The notes under the pieces: model-generated
Seen by the model: the letters and a program-made list of their open reading frames with translations, nothing else
Databases searched by the model: none
What the model was told of the DNA's origin: nothing
Program-made: the position numbers and the translations under genes
From: Lepeophtheirus salmonis
Taxonomy: Eukaryota > Arthropoda > Copepoda > Siphonostomatoida > Caligidae
NCBI RefSeq assembly: GCF_016086655.4
Contig: NC_052135.2
Coordinates: 13,420,363-13,484,362, forward strand
Direction of reading: 5' to 3'
DNA length: 64,000 nucleotides
In this document: positions 23,906-36,944 of the stretch, one piece after another
Numbering within the stretch: the first letter of the stretch is position 1
How the letters are laid out: every line of letters begins with the position of its first letter

Positions 23906-24489
23906 CTTCATCATAAACATACGAGTTTTATATAATTATGTTTGAAGTACTACTTCGCACGACTAGAGTAAACTGCTCTTGTGCAAAAAGGATTTGTGAA
24001 CATTCATGTATTCCATAACTCTGCCTCTAATAGAAATTCCATATTTATTTTTATTACAGGTAGAGTTGCTAAAATACATAATATGTCCATAGATTGATGA
24101 CAGTTAATCAATTACGTTAATAGTAACAAATATTGGACTGTCCATAACACAAAAAGGACACAAACGATCACAAAAGTCATGCCATTAAAATGTGTACAAA
24201 CATACATAAATACCAATATAAGAACTGATTTTTTGACAGATAATTCATTTATTTTTTCGTCAATAAATTGACGATTGAATTTCATAAAGTAAGTAAATCC
24301 CTTCTCCACATTATTCACTCTTTCTTTTGCAACTTTTGAATTGTATAGTTTAAACAAAAACTAATAATAATTTTTTTTATGTGAGGATTTATTTAATGAC
24401 ATTTCTTTTCGGGAGTTTAGTATAATGACAAAAAAAAAAAATATCCAAGAAGCTTAAATATGATATAAATTATTTGCATGTAAAATGAC
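23906..24489. other. Non-coding stretch
   Basis: AT-rich sequence. The minus-strand ORF at 24112-24357 has no recognisable family or splice context. Confidence 0.4.
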
Positions 24490-24950
24490 CAATGATGAAA
24501 ATCCAGTGTAGAATGGGCATTTTAAAAAACAAACCAAAAATCAACATGATAACCCAAACAATTTGAAGAATGTTTTAGAGGAGAAAATAATGCTCATGAC
24601 TTTTCATTAGATCAGCTACAATAAGCTCTGACAAGAGAGGAAGGAGAAAATGATATAAACAAGGACATTTGCTAGAATTACTCCGATGTCGATCCCCAAT
24701 TCTACTCTGAGTCCAACGAGACTTACAATTATCAACAAATCTTCAGTATTACGCATCCTCTTCATGAGCACACACGAACGTACAAACAAGTTTTGAATAT
24801 ATTTGAATCTATTTAGGAAAGGATGTTTACCACTCAGGAATAAAATAATAATGACAACTACTCAGGAAAAGAAAATTTCTTCTTTATACTACTAATTACA
24901 AATTAAGGGGCCAGATAATCTGGATTTACATAATTGAAAATGACTATGAG
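24490..24950 (+). repeat. Family A, long copy
   Basis: One of the longest copies. In order it contains atccagtgtagaatgggcat, aaaaatcaacatgataaccc, aatttgaagaatgtttt, gatcagctac, gctagaattactccgatgtc, gatccccaattctactc, gagtccaacgagacttac, tcatgagcacacacgaacg and aataataatgacaactactc. All of these recur at 37140-37545 and, inverted, at 42090-42470. No ORF, TIR or poly-A tail that would name the class. Confidence 0.7.
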
Positions 24951-25039
24951 TTTTTCTAAAAGGAAAATGAATAATAATAATAAAAGAAAATGGAGAGGTA
25001 TAGTCGGCATACGAGGCCTAATTAAGCCTTTCCTTAAAA

Positions 25040-26650
25040 AACTAGGTTTGATATTATGGAGTGATTAGAAAACAATATTCAAAATTTATAATCATAGTTT
25101 TCCTCCGTTTTTGTTGCACACCACCAAGAGGTCCAACGCTCGATCTACGAGTCTGTCGAGGTCCAGAGGGAATCTTGGACCTATTTGTGCAGACAGCATA
25201 CAAAAGTACCTGCACTTTTCTGATAATAAAATTTATCTTAAATAAGTCTGATCACTGAGGAGATGTCATGACAAACCAATTCGCCATGGACACAGTAACG
25301 TTGAACGACCCTTCAATACAGTCATTAATTAGCTTCTTAAAATAGGTTCCGTTAGGTCTCCAAGGTCATGCCACTTCCTATATTCATCCTCTTCCTTGGA
25401 TTTATTTATCAAGAGCAACGAAGTTGCAATTATATGGAGGAGCCATCTTTCTATGATGTTCGGATAGTTATTTCTAAAAAGTTCGAACGAGTCGTTTAAA
25501 ATGCCATCTTCTTTAGGTCAGTAAAGGCGCAGGAAGGGATTCCTTACTATGTTAATAGATTTTTGTTTTCTGCAGCCACCCTGGATCGTCTGTAGGATTT
25601 TAGATAAGGATCTGCACTCCAGAGCTATAAAATATGGGGTAGGTGGATCCATATAATTATTATATGGGTAACGTATTATTCTTTTCATACTTCTTAACAG
25701 TTGGAAAGTCCTAGGTTTTAACACCATAGTGCTTCTCCAAACTTGTCCTACTGATGTCACATAGTTTGTTTGAAGAAACTTGTCCCTTGGGCTACATCTC
25801 GAGTTGAAGTCTTCCGGTTCATCAGATCCCAATAGCTGATGAACACTGTCATAAATAGATATCTAGGATTCGGTCATCTTCTTCAAATAAACCTTTTCTG
25901 AATATCATTTATTTTGTTTTCTCCTTCCTTTATATATGAAGTATACCTGAATAAATGAACCACACAGGGACTTACTAATCTAGTCCATATTATTATTTTG
26001 TCCAATGTTAGATAAAAGGATGGTCATATTGCAAAAGGGATTCAGAGAACGTATTCATTATTTGCTTTGAATTTCTAGAGATTTGTGCAACAGAGCCTTC
26101 CCTTGAAATTGTAATTCCAATTTATTTTATACTATTTACGAATTTTAATTCCAAATAGTAGTTCTTTAATTTTATACCATTGGAGGTGAGCTCTTCAGTT
26201 TTTTCCTCATTAACGATAAACCCGGAATTCCTCGAGAAGAAATCCAGAGTGTCAAAGGTTAAGATAACTTATGAGTATGTATAATTTAGTTGAACCGATC
26301 AGAATACTCTTTAGTTGTTCCCGTTAAGCAAAACTAGTCGTTGATTTCCTGTTATCAAACTTCTACAAAGAAACATATAGAGGCTGTTGATGGCGATTAG
26401 GAACTGGGCTGGTTAAATGAAATCACCTTGTTTACCTCCTCTCGTAATTTCAAACTTTGCAGTCATTGGACCCATCCTGGAAGAATAGTTCCTTAGAATG
26501 GTGTCACCCATATTTGCCAATGGGTTTATCGATTGGTTCTTGAAAAGAGCGTTGAATATCTTCTGGGTATATATTTTTCATTAAACCCTTTTCACATTCG
26601 GTCATTTTGTGGACCAATTTGAAAGAGTTACTAAATTGTTTACTGGATTG
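25040..26650 (-). pseudogene. Non-LTR retrotransposon reverse-transcriptase relic
   Basis: On the minus strand around 26390-26470 the reading R-G-G-K-Q-G-D-F-I-*-P-A-Q-F-L-I-A-I-N appears. This is the RT finger/palm motif 'R..KQGDP.SP.LF'. Further downstream (26205-26240) comes F-S-R-N-S-G-F-I-V-N-E-E-K-T-E, the 'G..iN..KTe' motif, followed by further long open pieces to about 25050. The catalytic Y/F-A-D-D is not readable, and stops and frameshifts are frequent. No endonuclease was found upstream. It is a 5'-truncated, dead LINE-like copy; the clade is undetermined. Confidence 0.7.
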
Positions 26651-26654
26651 ATCA

Positions 26655-26775
26655 AAAATCAACTTGATAATTTTTTTTTCACAAATTTTTTTTTTTAATT
26701 TTTATTATTTTTTTTCTCAAAAAATTCAAAAAACCAAGCCCCTCCCCTATAATATAATCCAGCGGAATACCCTTA
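26655..26775 (+). mobile_element. Family C right-end fragment
   Basis: AT-rich units, then aagcccctcccctataatat and aatccagcggaatacccttaa. This is a decayed C terminus abutting the LINE relic. Confidence 0.5.
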
Positions 26776-27383
26776 ATGAGGTATCTGTAAAAATAACGGA
26801 TCCATTTTTGTATACTATTAAAAAAACAGCTATTTTTTCTTGGATTCTGAATGAATTAATATGCAGTTTAAGCAAGTGTATCCTCAATTGGGATCACCTC
26901 ACTAACATAAACATGTAGTATATATTTTTGGTCAGCTGTTAAGTTTCATAGTTGGGAAGAGTTGGACAACTACTAACAAAAGATTTTATGGCTTTTATTC
27001 TATTTTTGGAAGAATAGTTCCATGACAATATAAAGGTAACGAAGTGGGGTATGAAAGATTAAGAGTTATTATAATAAATATTTTTTGAAAAATTATAATT
27101 ATAATTTATGAGGCTCTTTAGGAAACTTCTACAGTATTTAAATATTATCCTTTGATATATATACATATTTTGTGCGAGGATAGATATAATATTTAAAGTA
27201 TGTAAATGGTTTGATGATGAATGTATGACTAAAAAAAGTCATCAATATTTTTTATAAATAAAGAGGGAAAAAAAGGTTGTGATAAGGGAGTACAATAAAT
27301 CAACACTTAAAGCACTTAAAAAAATGATTTAATGGTGATATAATAAAATACTTTCTAAAAAATTTATAGTGTAATAAAGTGGT

Positions 27384-28085
27384 CAGGGGAAATTGCACGA
27401 TTATATTTTTTTGGTAGGGGGAGGATGGAGCTAGGCTTTAGGTTTTTTTTTTTTTTAAATACAAGCATTAATTTTGTTTGGAAAAAAATTCAGAAAGAAT
27501 TAAATTTTTGGAAAAAAATTTAAAAACTTACTCTCAAAGGTACAATTTTTTAAGAAAAATTTTCAAGAATCCACAGTCTTTCACAAAAAATAAATTTTTT
27601 TCAAACAGAAGTAAAAATTTTTAGAAAAAAAATTCAAGTCCAAAGCGATGCTCAAAAAATAAAATTTGTTGGTAAAAACAATAAAAATCCACAGTTGTTC
27701 AATAAAAGTGGAAGTTTTTTGAAAAAAAAATTTCAAATATTAAATTTTTCGTTATAAAAATTTTAAAAATCCACAGCTGTTCCCAAAAAAATTATTTTTT
27801 GGGAATCATATTTTATAATGAAAATTTTTGAAAGATAATTTAAATATTTAATTTTTTGGAGAAAAATTTCAAAAATCTATAGTTATTTACACAAAATTAA
27901 GTTTTTTGAAAAAAATTTAAAATTAAATTTTAAATATTAAATTTTTTTGGGAAAAAATTGCAAAAATTAAATATTAAATGTTTTTGGGAAAAAAATTTCA
28001 ATATTAATTTTTTTAGTAAAAAGCCTAAATGCCTTAATTTCGGGCCGGGCCATAGCCTCTCAGCCCACTCCCTGTAGATACCCTG
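27384..28085 (-). mobile_element. Family C element, long copy
   Basis: It starts CAGGGGaaattgcacgatta and ends actccctgtagataccctg. Both are decayed family termini of the two types (the AT-flanked end and the agccca-flanked end). In between are about ten AT-rich units with tccacagctgttc-like cores. The flanking 5-mers (gtggt, aatat) do not match. Confidence 0.7.
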
Positions 28086-30106
28086 AATATTCATTATATT
28101 TCTGAAGTCTCTTTCTTCTAGCTATATGTCTATACTTTCTACTACCCTTGGAATACGGAATGACAAAAATCTACTACACAGGACAAACTCTTGCCAAGCA
28201 CAACATCCATCCCAAATCTTCCAGAGTTAAAATATATTTATATTTTCATTTTTTCTTCTTTGTAATTACATCGCCAAATATATGAATAATTATACATCTA
28301 AACCATTAAATGTGTGAGTCATCCTCATCAATGGAATATAACTGGTACATAAATGCGTATGTACCATATTGTTCAATTATTTTATGAATGTAAATATGTA
28401 CATCGTATGTACATAAATTCAAGGGGTCTGATCATTAAGGACATAATACAATAAACATGGAATGGAATGCCTTAAGGGATAAGCATTGTTTACTTTTAGT
28501 AGTTAGTTTACAAAACAATCAAGGGTGGTGCCCTCTTGTGGCAAAATAATACACCTCCATGAATAATTATATTATTTTTCTCGTGACTGGTAATTTTATT
28601 CCCAGTAAATCATTCCTTTTCTTGTCATTCTGAGTGAATCCATTCCCTTTAAAATTAATCCCCGTACATTTAATTCCCTTTTAGAAGATGGAAATTTAAT
28701 GACGTCATACAGTTTATGTTTCTAAACTAGTTGGTAGCTATTGTGTAGAGCTGTAGAGGGAGGGATTGTCAGTGGACACTGGAGATTAGTGATGGTGCGC
28801 AAAAAAAATAAAAAAAACCAATAGAGGAAGAATTTGGTATCTATCTTAAGTTACGTCCCCAATTACATAGTGTTATATACATGGCTAACTTTTTAAATAA
28901 AAAACGATGTATTGTATTTTCCTTTCACCTGTTTTCAATAATTTTAATAAAAAAACTCTGGCAAAATTTAAAGCAGTTGACTTTGCATATTAGGAACTCA
29001 AAAAAGGAATTAAATAAGATTTGTATTTTATATTAATTCATATCAATCAAGGGCCTTCGTTTAGACTTTTTGTCATTTCATCCTTTGTTATTGATACTTA
29101 TGATAAAATTATCTATGATATATACTCAATAAATTTTATTTTGATAATAATTAACATTTGGCTACAAGAAAAATACAGAAGAGTAGGTACCATATGTTAT
29201 TACAATTTGTTCCTTTCTTCTTTGAGGTTGAGAAGGGTAAAAAAGCTAGTTACGATAGTGTAATGTTAGTTCTAATTTCTATAGTCCAGTCAAAGGCCAG
29301 TCCTTAAATACAACGGAATAATATCATAGAAATGAAATACATTGAGTAATTCTAATAATACAAAAAGTAGTTGATACCGTGAAAAAAAAAAAAAAAAGAT
29401 TCAGTAAACTTCAAAATTTATAAAGTTTTTTAAACAGATTACTTTACGAAGTATATTAATATTTATTTCAATTTTTACAATTTAATACAATTTTTTTCAA
29501 AATTTAATGATGAATTGGGGAGGTATAATTGAATTTAAGAATAAAAATAAATTATTTCTTAAATTGAATGAGGTAAGTGAGTAAATTCCAAGCTTTGGTC
29601 CCTTGAGTTTTCTCTCTTTCAAGTTTTCCCAAAAGGTATAATTTTATGCCTGCGTAAAATTTTGAAATAGATTTAATTAGTGTAAACATATATTTTGATT
29701 CAGGAGATAAATTAGAGACATGATCATTAATAGATGGAAAGACCTAATTCTTTTTCCGATTAATTTGGGCTATAGTCTTATAGAAAATTGTCTTCTGTAT
29801 TAAAGTCATATTTTACAGAAAGCGTATGAATTATATATCATTTGGAAAACGTGAAAGTGAGAGGATTCAAAGGGCCAAAGTTTGGAGCATACTCACGAAT
29901 ATAATTCAATTTAATAATAAATAATTATGGGTTTGCGAACTTGTCTTCGTTCATAGTAGTGTCATGATTACATAGCCTAAATTTTAATTTATTAAATATT
30001 TGAAGAGGTTTATAGATTTGGGGAACTGTTCACTGTTAACTGTAATAAGTCTTTCTTTTTATACGTAGCAGGACAGTATCGTCGCTCCGTCTATTTTATA
30101 AGTATG
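28086..30106. other. Non-coding stretch of intron 1
   Basis: AT-rich sequence with no recognised gene. It contains a TGACGTCA palindrome (28700-28707) and the segment ggtggtgccctcttgtggca near 28526. The plus-strand ORF 29021-29263 is unsupported. Confidence 0.45.
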
Positions 30107-31369
30107 CAAGGACGTCTGCAGAATTATAAATATACTAGGTATGCGCCTATGAAATGAAACTTTCGGCTATTGGTCCCTAGGTGTCGCCAGTTAGACATTA
30201 TAAACCGGTCCAAAAATCTCAATACTTATTTTAACATGATTCAACAATATTTAATTCATTGTTTGTATAGTTTCATTCATCAACGCACTTTTTGCGCTTG
30301 TAAAAATGTCTAATTTTGTGTCTACAAACTACGATGTGCGAACATCATTGATTTTCTGCGATTTTGACGTTAGAAATGAAGAGCAAGGCCGGCCAACGAA
30401 AAAATTTTAAGACGCCGAATTGTAAGCATTTTCTCGATGAAGATGATGACTAAACACGAGAACATGTTGCCGAACAATTGTGTATTGAACGTCGGACGGC
30501 TGGAAAACTTTTAAAAGCAATCTTTAAAAAATTTAAAGATCGGTAAATGACAAGGCACCACCTCATCGCTCTATAGCCCCCACCAGCTTGTTGAATCGTA
30601 CAAAGTGGAACTTCGTGCTCATGCAGCTTACTCACTAGACCTGGTGCCTTCCGATTATCATTTATTTGCATCGATGGGCCACGCACTCAATGATTTACAC
30701 TTCGATTCTCACGCTGAAGCCAACAAATGGATCGATGGCTAGTTTGCAGCCAAAGACGAACAATTTTTTTAGAAAGGCATCCATAAATTTCCTAAAAGAT
30801 GGGGAAAATGTGTGGGTTGCGAAGACACATACATTGAAAATTAAATTTTCTACCATTTTTTCGCAATAAACGTTCAAAATTAAAAAAAAAAAGTATCATT
30901 TTATGGACGCATACCTGGTATATATGTATATATATATTTTTTTAGGGGGGGAAGGGGATTCTTGGTTTTGGTAATTCTTTTGAAAAAAAAAAAAAAAAAA
31001 AATATTAAAATCCTTTGAAAAAATTTCAAATATTGATTTTTTTCGAAAAAAATTTCAAAAATCCACATCTATTTTCTGAAAATATTATTTTTTTTTTGGA
31101 AAAAAAATCAAAAATCTGTAGTTATTTCCAAAATATTTAAATTTTTTTTGGAAAAAAAAATTACAAAAAAAGTTACATTTTAAATATTAAATTTTTTAGA
31201 GAAAAAATTCAAAAATCCATAGCTATTTACAAAAAATGTAATTTTATGGAAAAAAAGTTGAAATATTTAATTAACTTTTTAATTTTTTAATTTTCCAGTA
31301 AAATGCAAAAATATCTTAAATTGGGGGAGGGAGGCTACAGCTTCAGCCCACCCCCTGCGGACGTCCTTG
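30107..31369 (-). mobile_element. Family C element interrupted by a mariner
   Basis: It begins CAAGGACGTCTGCAGAATTA and ends ccctgcggacgtccttg, a clear inverted-repeat pair. A complete mariner-type insertion occupies 30135-30918, only 28 bases inside the left end. The remainder has the usual AT-rich tandem units and the gctacagcttcagccca block before the right end. The flanking 5-mers (gtatg, ccacg) do not match. Confidence 0.8.
30135..30918 (+). mobile_element. Internally deleted mariner element nested in family C
   Basis: The terminal inverted repeats are CTAGGTATGCGCCTATGAAA and, on the other strand, CCAGGTATGCGTCCATAAAA, flanked by TA on each side (30133-30134 and 30919-30920). The transposase starts near 30307 with M-S-N-F-V-S-T-N-Y-D. 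It shows a helix-turn-helix remnant (about 30435-30520) and resumes in the C-terminal third with SLDLVPSDYHLFASMGHALN, followed by a stop in the 'WID' segment. Total length is 784 bp against roughly 1.3 kb for intact mariners, and the catalytic core is deleted. It is a non-autonomous, dead copy. Confidence 0.85.
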
Positions 31370-31743
31370 CCACGAATAATATTAAAACACTTCCATAACG
31401 TCAGGGAAGATCGAGTTTTCCTTCTTTTTAAGGACTACAAAGTGGGACAAGACATCACAAAACTACTGTTACACCACCTTGCGGAGAATGTATATCAAAA
31501 CAGGAGCACAAAACAGTAAAGTAATTATTATCTAACAAATGGAATGATAGATATAAAGGAATAAATAACAATACTCATTCATCCACAAATGGATAGATAT
31601 GTATATTAAAAAAAGAATGTAGAGTTAATGAGATTATCTTTCTTTCTCTCTCTAGACTCATATCAGTATCATCTAAACATACTCATAATCATTTTGTTAA
31701 TCTTTGAACATACTGTTGTTGAGTTTGCGTGAAGGGTATAATA
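31370..31743. other. Non-coding stretch
   Basis: Between the family C element and the H MITE. It includes a short tct tract at 31640-31655; nothing else is seen. Confidence 0.4.
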
Positions 31744-32135
31744 TAGTGATGGGACGATTACTTGGAATCAGCATCTAGAAAATAATGTTTAATTTGCAAA
31801 ACCGATTCTTATTTCTTACTATTAACATTTGAAATTTTATTACATTTAAAAAAAAAAAAAAATTCCAAAAATTTAATATTTTAATTTATAATAGAAATGT
31901 TTTAATTCAAGAAAATAAAAATAAATTTTTTTTAACAATATTTATCTTAAATTTTATTTGAGAACAGCTACGGATTTTTCATATATTTTTTCAAAAAGTT
32001 AGTTTTTGAAATTTATTTCAAAAAAATTTAACTTTTCAAAAAAAAGCCCTTGATATTTGTATTTTTTAAACCATTAATTAAAATATATAATATTTAAGAA
32101 TCGGAATGGGCGTTGGTATTTTTTTTTAGGGCTGT
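31744..32135 (+). mobile_element. hAT-like MITE (family H), right end lost
   Basis: It begins TAGTGATGGGACGATTAC and shares the gataatgtttaatttgc and aagaatcggaatgggcgttgg blocks with 51702-52054. The terminal 15 bp at the right are replaced by unrelated sequence. The interior includes a gaacagctacggattttt unit of the family C type. Confidence 0.75.
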
Positions 32136-32967
32136 ATCTGTTCTGAAATTTACAGGGCATGTGCACATACGTAACACATGAGACGTAATATCAACTAATC
32201 CAGTGAAAAATGAAAGTAAAGCATAAAATTAATATTAAAATGAGTTTCATTTAGGATTACATTACGCCTTGGCTTTTAGTCTTATCAAGAAGAGACTTAT
32301 TTCAAGTATGGTTCACTGTTTTTTGTTTTCAGATATAGAGCACTGATACCTAATTAATCATATTTTCCCGACCTAATAACCTCTTGAGTGGGAGATCAAA
32401 GGAGCAAATAGCTTCAAAATGTATAGTATTTATTTTCTTTTAAATCTTTCCATTTGAAAACTAGGAACTAAAACTTTAGCAAATTATTTAACTCATCAAT
32501 CTATGGATATTGCTCTGATCTTGTTTTTCTCTATTTCCACTGTTGAAGGAATGGAGTAAAAATGACGAGGATATATTTTTCTTTTTTTTTATACCAATCA
32601 CTCCTTCTATCAATACTCCTCATGTGGGAATAAAATACCTGTAACATATCGGTTCTCTTTAATTTCATGCATGATCTACAATCCTAGGATGGATTAAATG
32701 ACGTTGTGGATAACAGGGATAAAAAATTAGAAAAATTATCGACTTTTCTATATTTAAAAGGTATATGAAGTTCTTCCAAAAAGGTCATAAGTAGGCCTAT
32801 TAAAAAAGTTTAGTCTAAAAATAAAATTATACATAATTTTTTAATAAAATCATTTTATTATAATAGTAAAACATACTTTTTTTGTTACCTAAATAAAATA
32901 TCAAACTGGGGCACCACAGTTCTAGGATGTTGTAAAAAAAAAGAAGTGGTTTTACGTCATCACTTTA
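32136..32967. other. Non-coding stretch
   Basis: AT-rich sequence without supported features. Confidence 0.4.
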
Positions 32968-33240
32968 TTGTTTTCGCCAACCTTTCCTCCGAAAAGATGC
33001 AAAGGAGGAAAAAATACCCAAAATCATTTGGTAGTTAGCTTATTCCTCCGAACTATAGAACTGTTATTATTCAATAGTTATCCAAAATCATTCACATCTT
33101 AAAAGATACAATTCTGGTTGAACCCATCAACGTTCAAACCCCTGATTAGGGAATAAGAAGCATAAACATCCACAAAACACAACAAAATACAGCATAACTT
33201 TTTTTTTGTCAGCGATGTAATGCTATGCCATGCATAGGCA
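32968..33240 (+). repeat. Dispersed repeat J, copy 3
   Basis: Shared with 16283-16745: gccaacctttcctccgaaaa, tttggtagttagcttattc, ctattattcaata-like, tcaacgttcaaa, ctgattagggaataagaagc and acttttttttgtcag. Orientation is the same. Confidence 0.55.
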
Positions 33241-33624
33241 TATGTGTATTGAATAAGATATCTTAATAAATACAAAGTATTTATTGTCAAAAAAATGAAA
33301 CAAATTGAGAATGGCAATAATGATGGCATGAAAGGAAAGGGGGGAGAGAAGAAACAGAATAAAATGCTTGGCAAAGTCAGCATTAATTTAATATGCTATT
33401 TTTAACAATAGAGTTGTTGTTTTTTGGCATGAAATGAATTCATATTACAAGTGCTTCAAAGGAAAAAGAAAGGGGAGGAAACACACTAACATGGTTGGTG
33501 TGTTTCTTTGAATAGCCATGATTCATTAATAAATTAATACATCCTATTATGAACATTTAACATACATTGTATACTAAAGATGTAGTGAGATCATCTGTAG
33601 GTATACATATAATGTATGTATGTA

Positions 33625-34915
33625 TATTAGGTGGCCCTAAAAACTGAATGTTTTACTTTGTCTTATTCCATCCTTCCGCTTTGTTCCCTTCATACTAAAA
33701 CATTGCAGTCAAAATATTTTTAACTCTATTTAATATTTAATGGAGAGCCTTGCCTCTCCATGTTTGGACCTATATTGAAAAATGAGCCGAATTTTTTTAT
33801 CTATATACTGGGACAATCGTTAATATTTACGGATTTTAGCAAACAATGTATTGAAGTCCATGGCAGGATCCTGGGTGAGTTAGGAAAAAAGTTTATTAAC
33901 TATTAATTGAAACTAAAAGAACATGTTTTAATCAATGTATTCGCCCTTAGAGTTGATGGTGAGATCCAGGTGGTGGCAGAAGCTCCTACAGGCACTTTGG
34001 ATGTACTCGGCACTCACAGAGGCCCAGGTATTATTGACAGAGCTATTCAGGATGCAGTTACTCTTGTTGCGTCTCCTGAAGGACTTGGAATCCATGTGCG
34101 TCTAGATGGAATAGTCTATGAGGTTTGAGGGCTCTGCAGGGGCCAAGAGTACTTTGCCCAGAAGTGAATATTGGTGTTGAACCACTCTTGGGGTTTCTTT
34201 GTGGTGGGGATAGGTGCTCCATTTAATTGGAACACCTAGGAGAATTGCCAACGATGGATTTGATCCATGGGATAACTTCGATGTGCAGAATTTTGACGTA
34301 CTCATTAGCCTTCAGCCTGTATCCTAAATATAACCACAAGGGATTCATGGCCTTCCCGTTGAATGCAACCAGACCTCACATCATCACTGAAGCAGGTTTT
34401 TGGCGGTGCTCCTATGCTACATCCTCAAATGTCACTACTCCATGATTCTGCCAGTTGAAGAATGGTGGTTCACTGTAAAGGTATTTTCATCAGAAAATAC
34501 TTTTCTCTGCTGTTGTGTCGACAGAGGCTGCGGAATACGCTGCAGAGACTTTCCTCCTTTTTCTTGAAGGCCGAATTCAAGCGAGATGGTGGACACAGAG
34601 GGTAGCCTGCAGTGTCTTGAGAGTGTGTCCTCCCCGACCTTCAACGGAATGGAAAACATTGTAAATCGTCTTCCTCAAGGCCCCAGTCTGCTCTTAGATG
34701 ACCTTCTATGACAATCCCGTGTGGGTAAGTGCACCGATCTCAATCCTTTTCTCGTACCATTTGCTCATGGCGGGGACTAAGACAATGTTTTTCCTATGAA
34801 TCGACAGCTAATTATGTGTTTTATAACATTGTTCATTGAAAAAAAAATTGACTCTTAACCTCTTTAAAGTGACATAATAGAGATGAGTAAATAATAACGG
34901 TTGGCCCGGTATCTT
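33625..34915 (-). pseudogene. Tc1/mariner-type transposon relic with transposase
   Basis: On the minus strand an ATG at 34768 opens M-S-K-W-Y-E-K-R-I-E-I-G-A-L, with the same start as the fragment at 17754, and meets a stop after about 20 codons. Near 34245-34385 it reads GLVAFNGKAMNPLWLYLGYR and then P-W-I-K-S-I-V-G-N. This is the central catalytic region of mariner-superfamily transposases in which a DDE/D triad is expected. Stops and frameshifts follow down to about 33900. The leader begins taccgggccaaccgttatta (about 34913), as at 17602. The opposite end near 33625 (taggtggccctaaaaactg) is a plausible but diverged inverted repeat. The element is inactive. Confidence 0.7.
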
Positions 34916-35560
34916 TTATTTTTTCTAATCACAAAACTTTGTCACAATATCATTTTTAAGACAATGCTGTTATTCTTACTCATTTAGTAGTTTTTGTAGT
35001 TTCAATATTCAATATTTTTTACAATGGTTAGATTATGAAATATTTATTGTACTGTTTTCAAATTACGTTATCTATAAAACAAACCATTATTGCATGCACT
35101 TTTCTATTCTGCTCGGCAGTGCCTACATTTTAATTTATTTTACGTTTAATTTGTGATTACAAATAACAATTGGTTTTAAAAATTTAAAACCATTAAGGCC
35201 AACACCTCTGAATGTTGCTAACGTGTACCCATTTTTGGTATAGGACAATATATTCACTATTCGAACCAATGTAGAGTGTTATACAATGAAACTAAAAATA
35301 TTCATTTTTTTAAGAATACAATAAGAGGCACCCTAATATACATACAAATTATGGAAAAACTTTTTTGCTAATACATGTTCGTATATAACTTTTAAAACAA
35401 AAACTCCTTCAATAAGAGACAACTATGGCTTTAGAGAGGATTATCAAAAAGTATAATTAATGTTTATTCATTTATAGTTTAAGGTTCATGGGCAAATTTG
35501 ACTGGTTTAAGTAAGGCAAATAAAATTAATGTTGTCTACTCCAATCCTAGGTGTTACTTT
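34916..35560. other. Non-coding stretch
   Basis: AT-rich sequence without recognised features. Confidence 0.4.
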
Positions 35561-35699
35561 CTATTGCCCATGCGCTCACACACTTGGTGGGATAGTTATA
35601 AGTGTAAATTTGGAACCCAATTGAGGATTGATATGGGAGTAATTCTAGTCATATGAAACGACGTAGATCAATGGAAGCCCGTTCGGGAGAAATTGCAAA

Positions 35700-35935
35700 A
35701 GGGGACCACACATTTTGTACAAATGAATTCAAGGCAAAAAAGGAATTGTTCTTTGAGCGCAGAATCCAAAACGGATCTCAGCGTTTTTTCAGTTATCTAA
35801 ATTCTGAAATATCTGTTATTATAATTATTCGAGAATATTATCGTTAAAACTAATTTTGTACCTTTCAAACCATCCCTAAATTAAAAGTAGGATAATTAAA
35901 ATTTATGTGAAAGTTTTATTATTGATTAAGTTTCT
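35700..35935 (+). repeat. Dispersed repeat K, copy 2
   Basis: Collinear with 5632-5860, with the shared core tttgagcgcagaatc. A 64-codon ORF (35653-35847) overlaps it. The ORF is not conserved in the other copy, so it is not called a gene. Confidence 0.6.
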
Positions 35936-36944
35936 TTTCTGATAGTTTTCCTTGGATGTATTCTCCTCCAATCGTCCCTTGTAAAATTCAGATTCCGAAT
36001 TCGAACATCTCTTGAGATAGATGATCAAGTTAGAAATATTTTACTTCGATTGCCTCAATTTTCCTTTAACGAGGCATTACGTCATGAAATTGGCATTGAA
36101 AATGGAAAAAAATATGCTAGTACACCCACATATAAAATGGGATCCCTACAAAATGGAAGGAAAATCCTTAGAGTTGCATATTTTTGAAATTAAATTACTT
36201 TACTTATATGGAGTTTAAATAGGGTTCGTATGTCAGATGGATTAAATGTATTACAATCATGTTTACTTATACTTAATCAGTGCACTCTTTCGAACCAATT
36301 AAAGGAACATTTAAAAGTAATCCAGTTTTTTATTCCTTTTTATAAAAGGATCCCCCCCCCCTCTATTTATAATAACTTAGGAAAATAAAGACAACTATTC
36401 AGGTATCAACCGCTTAAAGTCTCACACCCGTCTACTGTCATATTTTTTAAAACTTCATTTATTATCCTCACACTGTACATATTCATGCATAGATAAATTT
36501 AATATTATTTTTGTGAAAGTGATTTGACAATTTCTTTATTTTATTATTTTTTCAATAGAAAGAGGCTTATTACAAATTATATATATATTAGAAAGATTCA
36601 CTTTGTTCTAATTATTAATTAATATATACATATATTCACATAAATGGTTCTGTTATAAAAGAAAAACTTTTGTATACATATATAATGTACATATTTTATT
36701 CCTATTATATATTATATATATATATGATTGTTTCCATAAAAGTCTTGTGTGTGGAAGAAAGGAGATAAAACGAAGAAAGAAGGAACTACAAACGCTTTGG
36801 TATGGGAAATAATAAAAAAAATGAACCAATTTGAAAAAGAAGAAGGAGATTTCTTTTTTCAAAAAAAAAAAAAAAAAAGGAGGAAAGGTAAATAAAAGAA
36901 GGGGTTGAAGAGTTTAAATATTGGTGTTGAGACTTGGTCCAAGA

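Noticed and set aside
33907..34445. Plus-strand ORFs of 72-73 codons
   Set aside because: Antisense shadows of the minus-strand transposase relic at 33625-34915.
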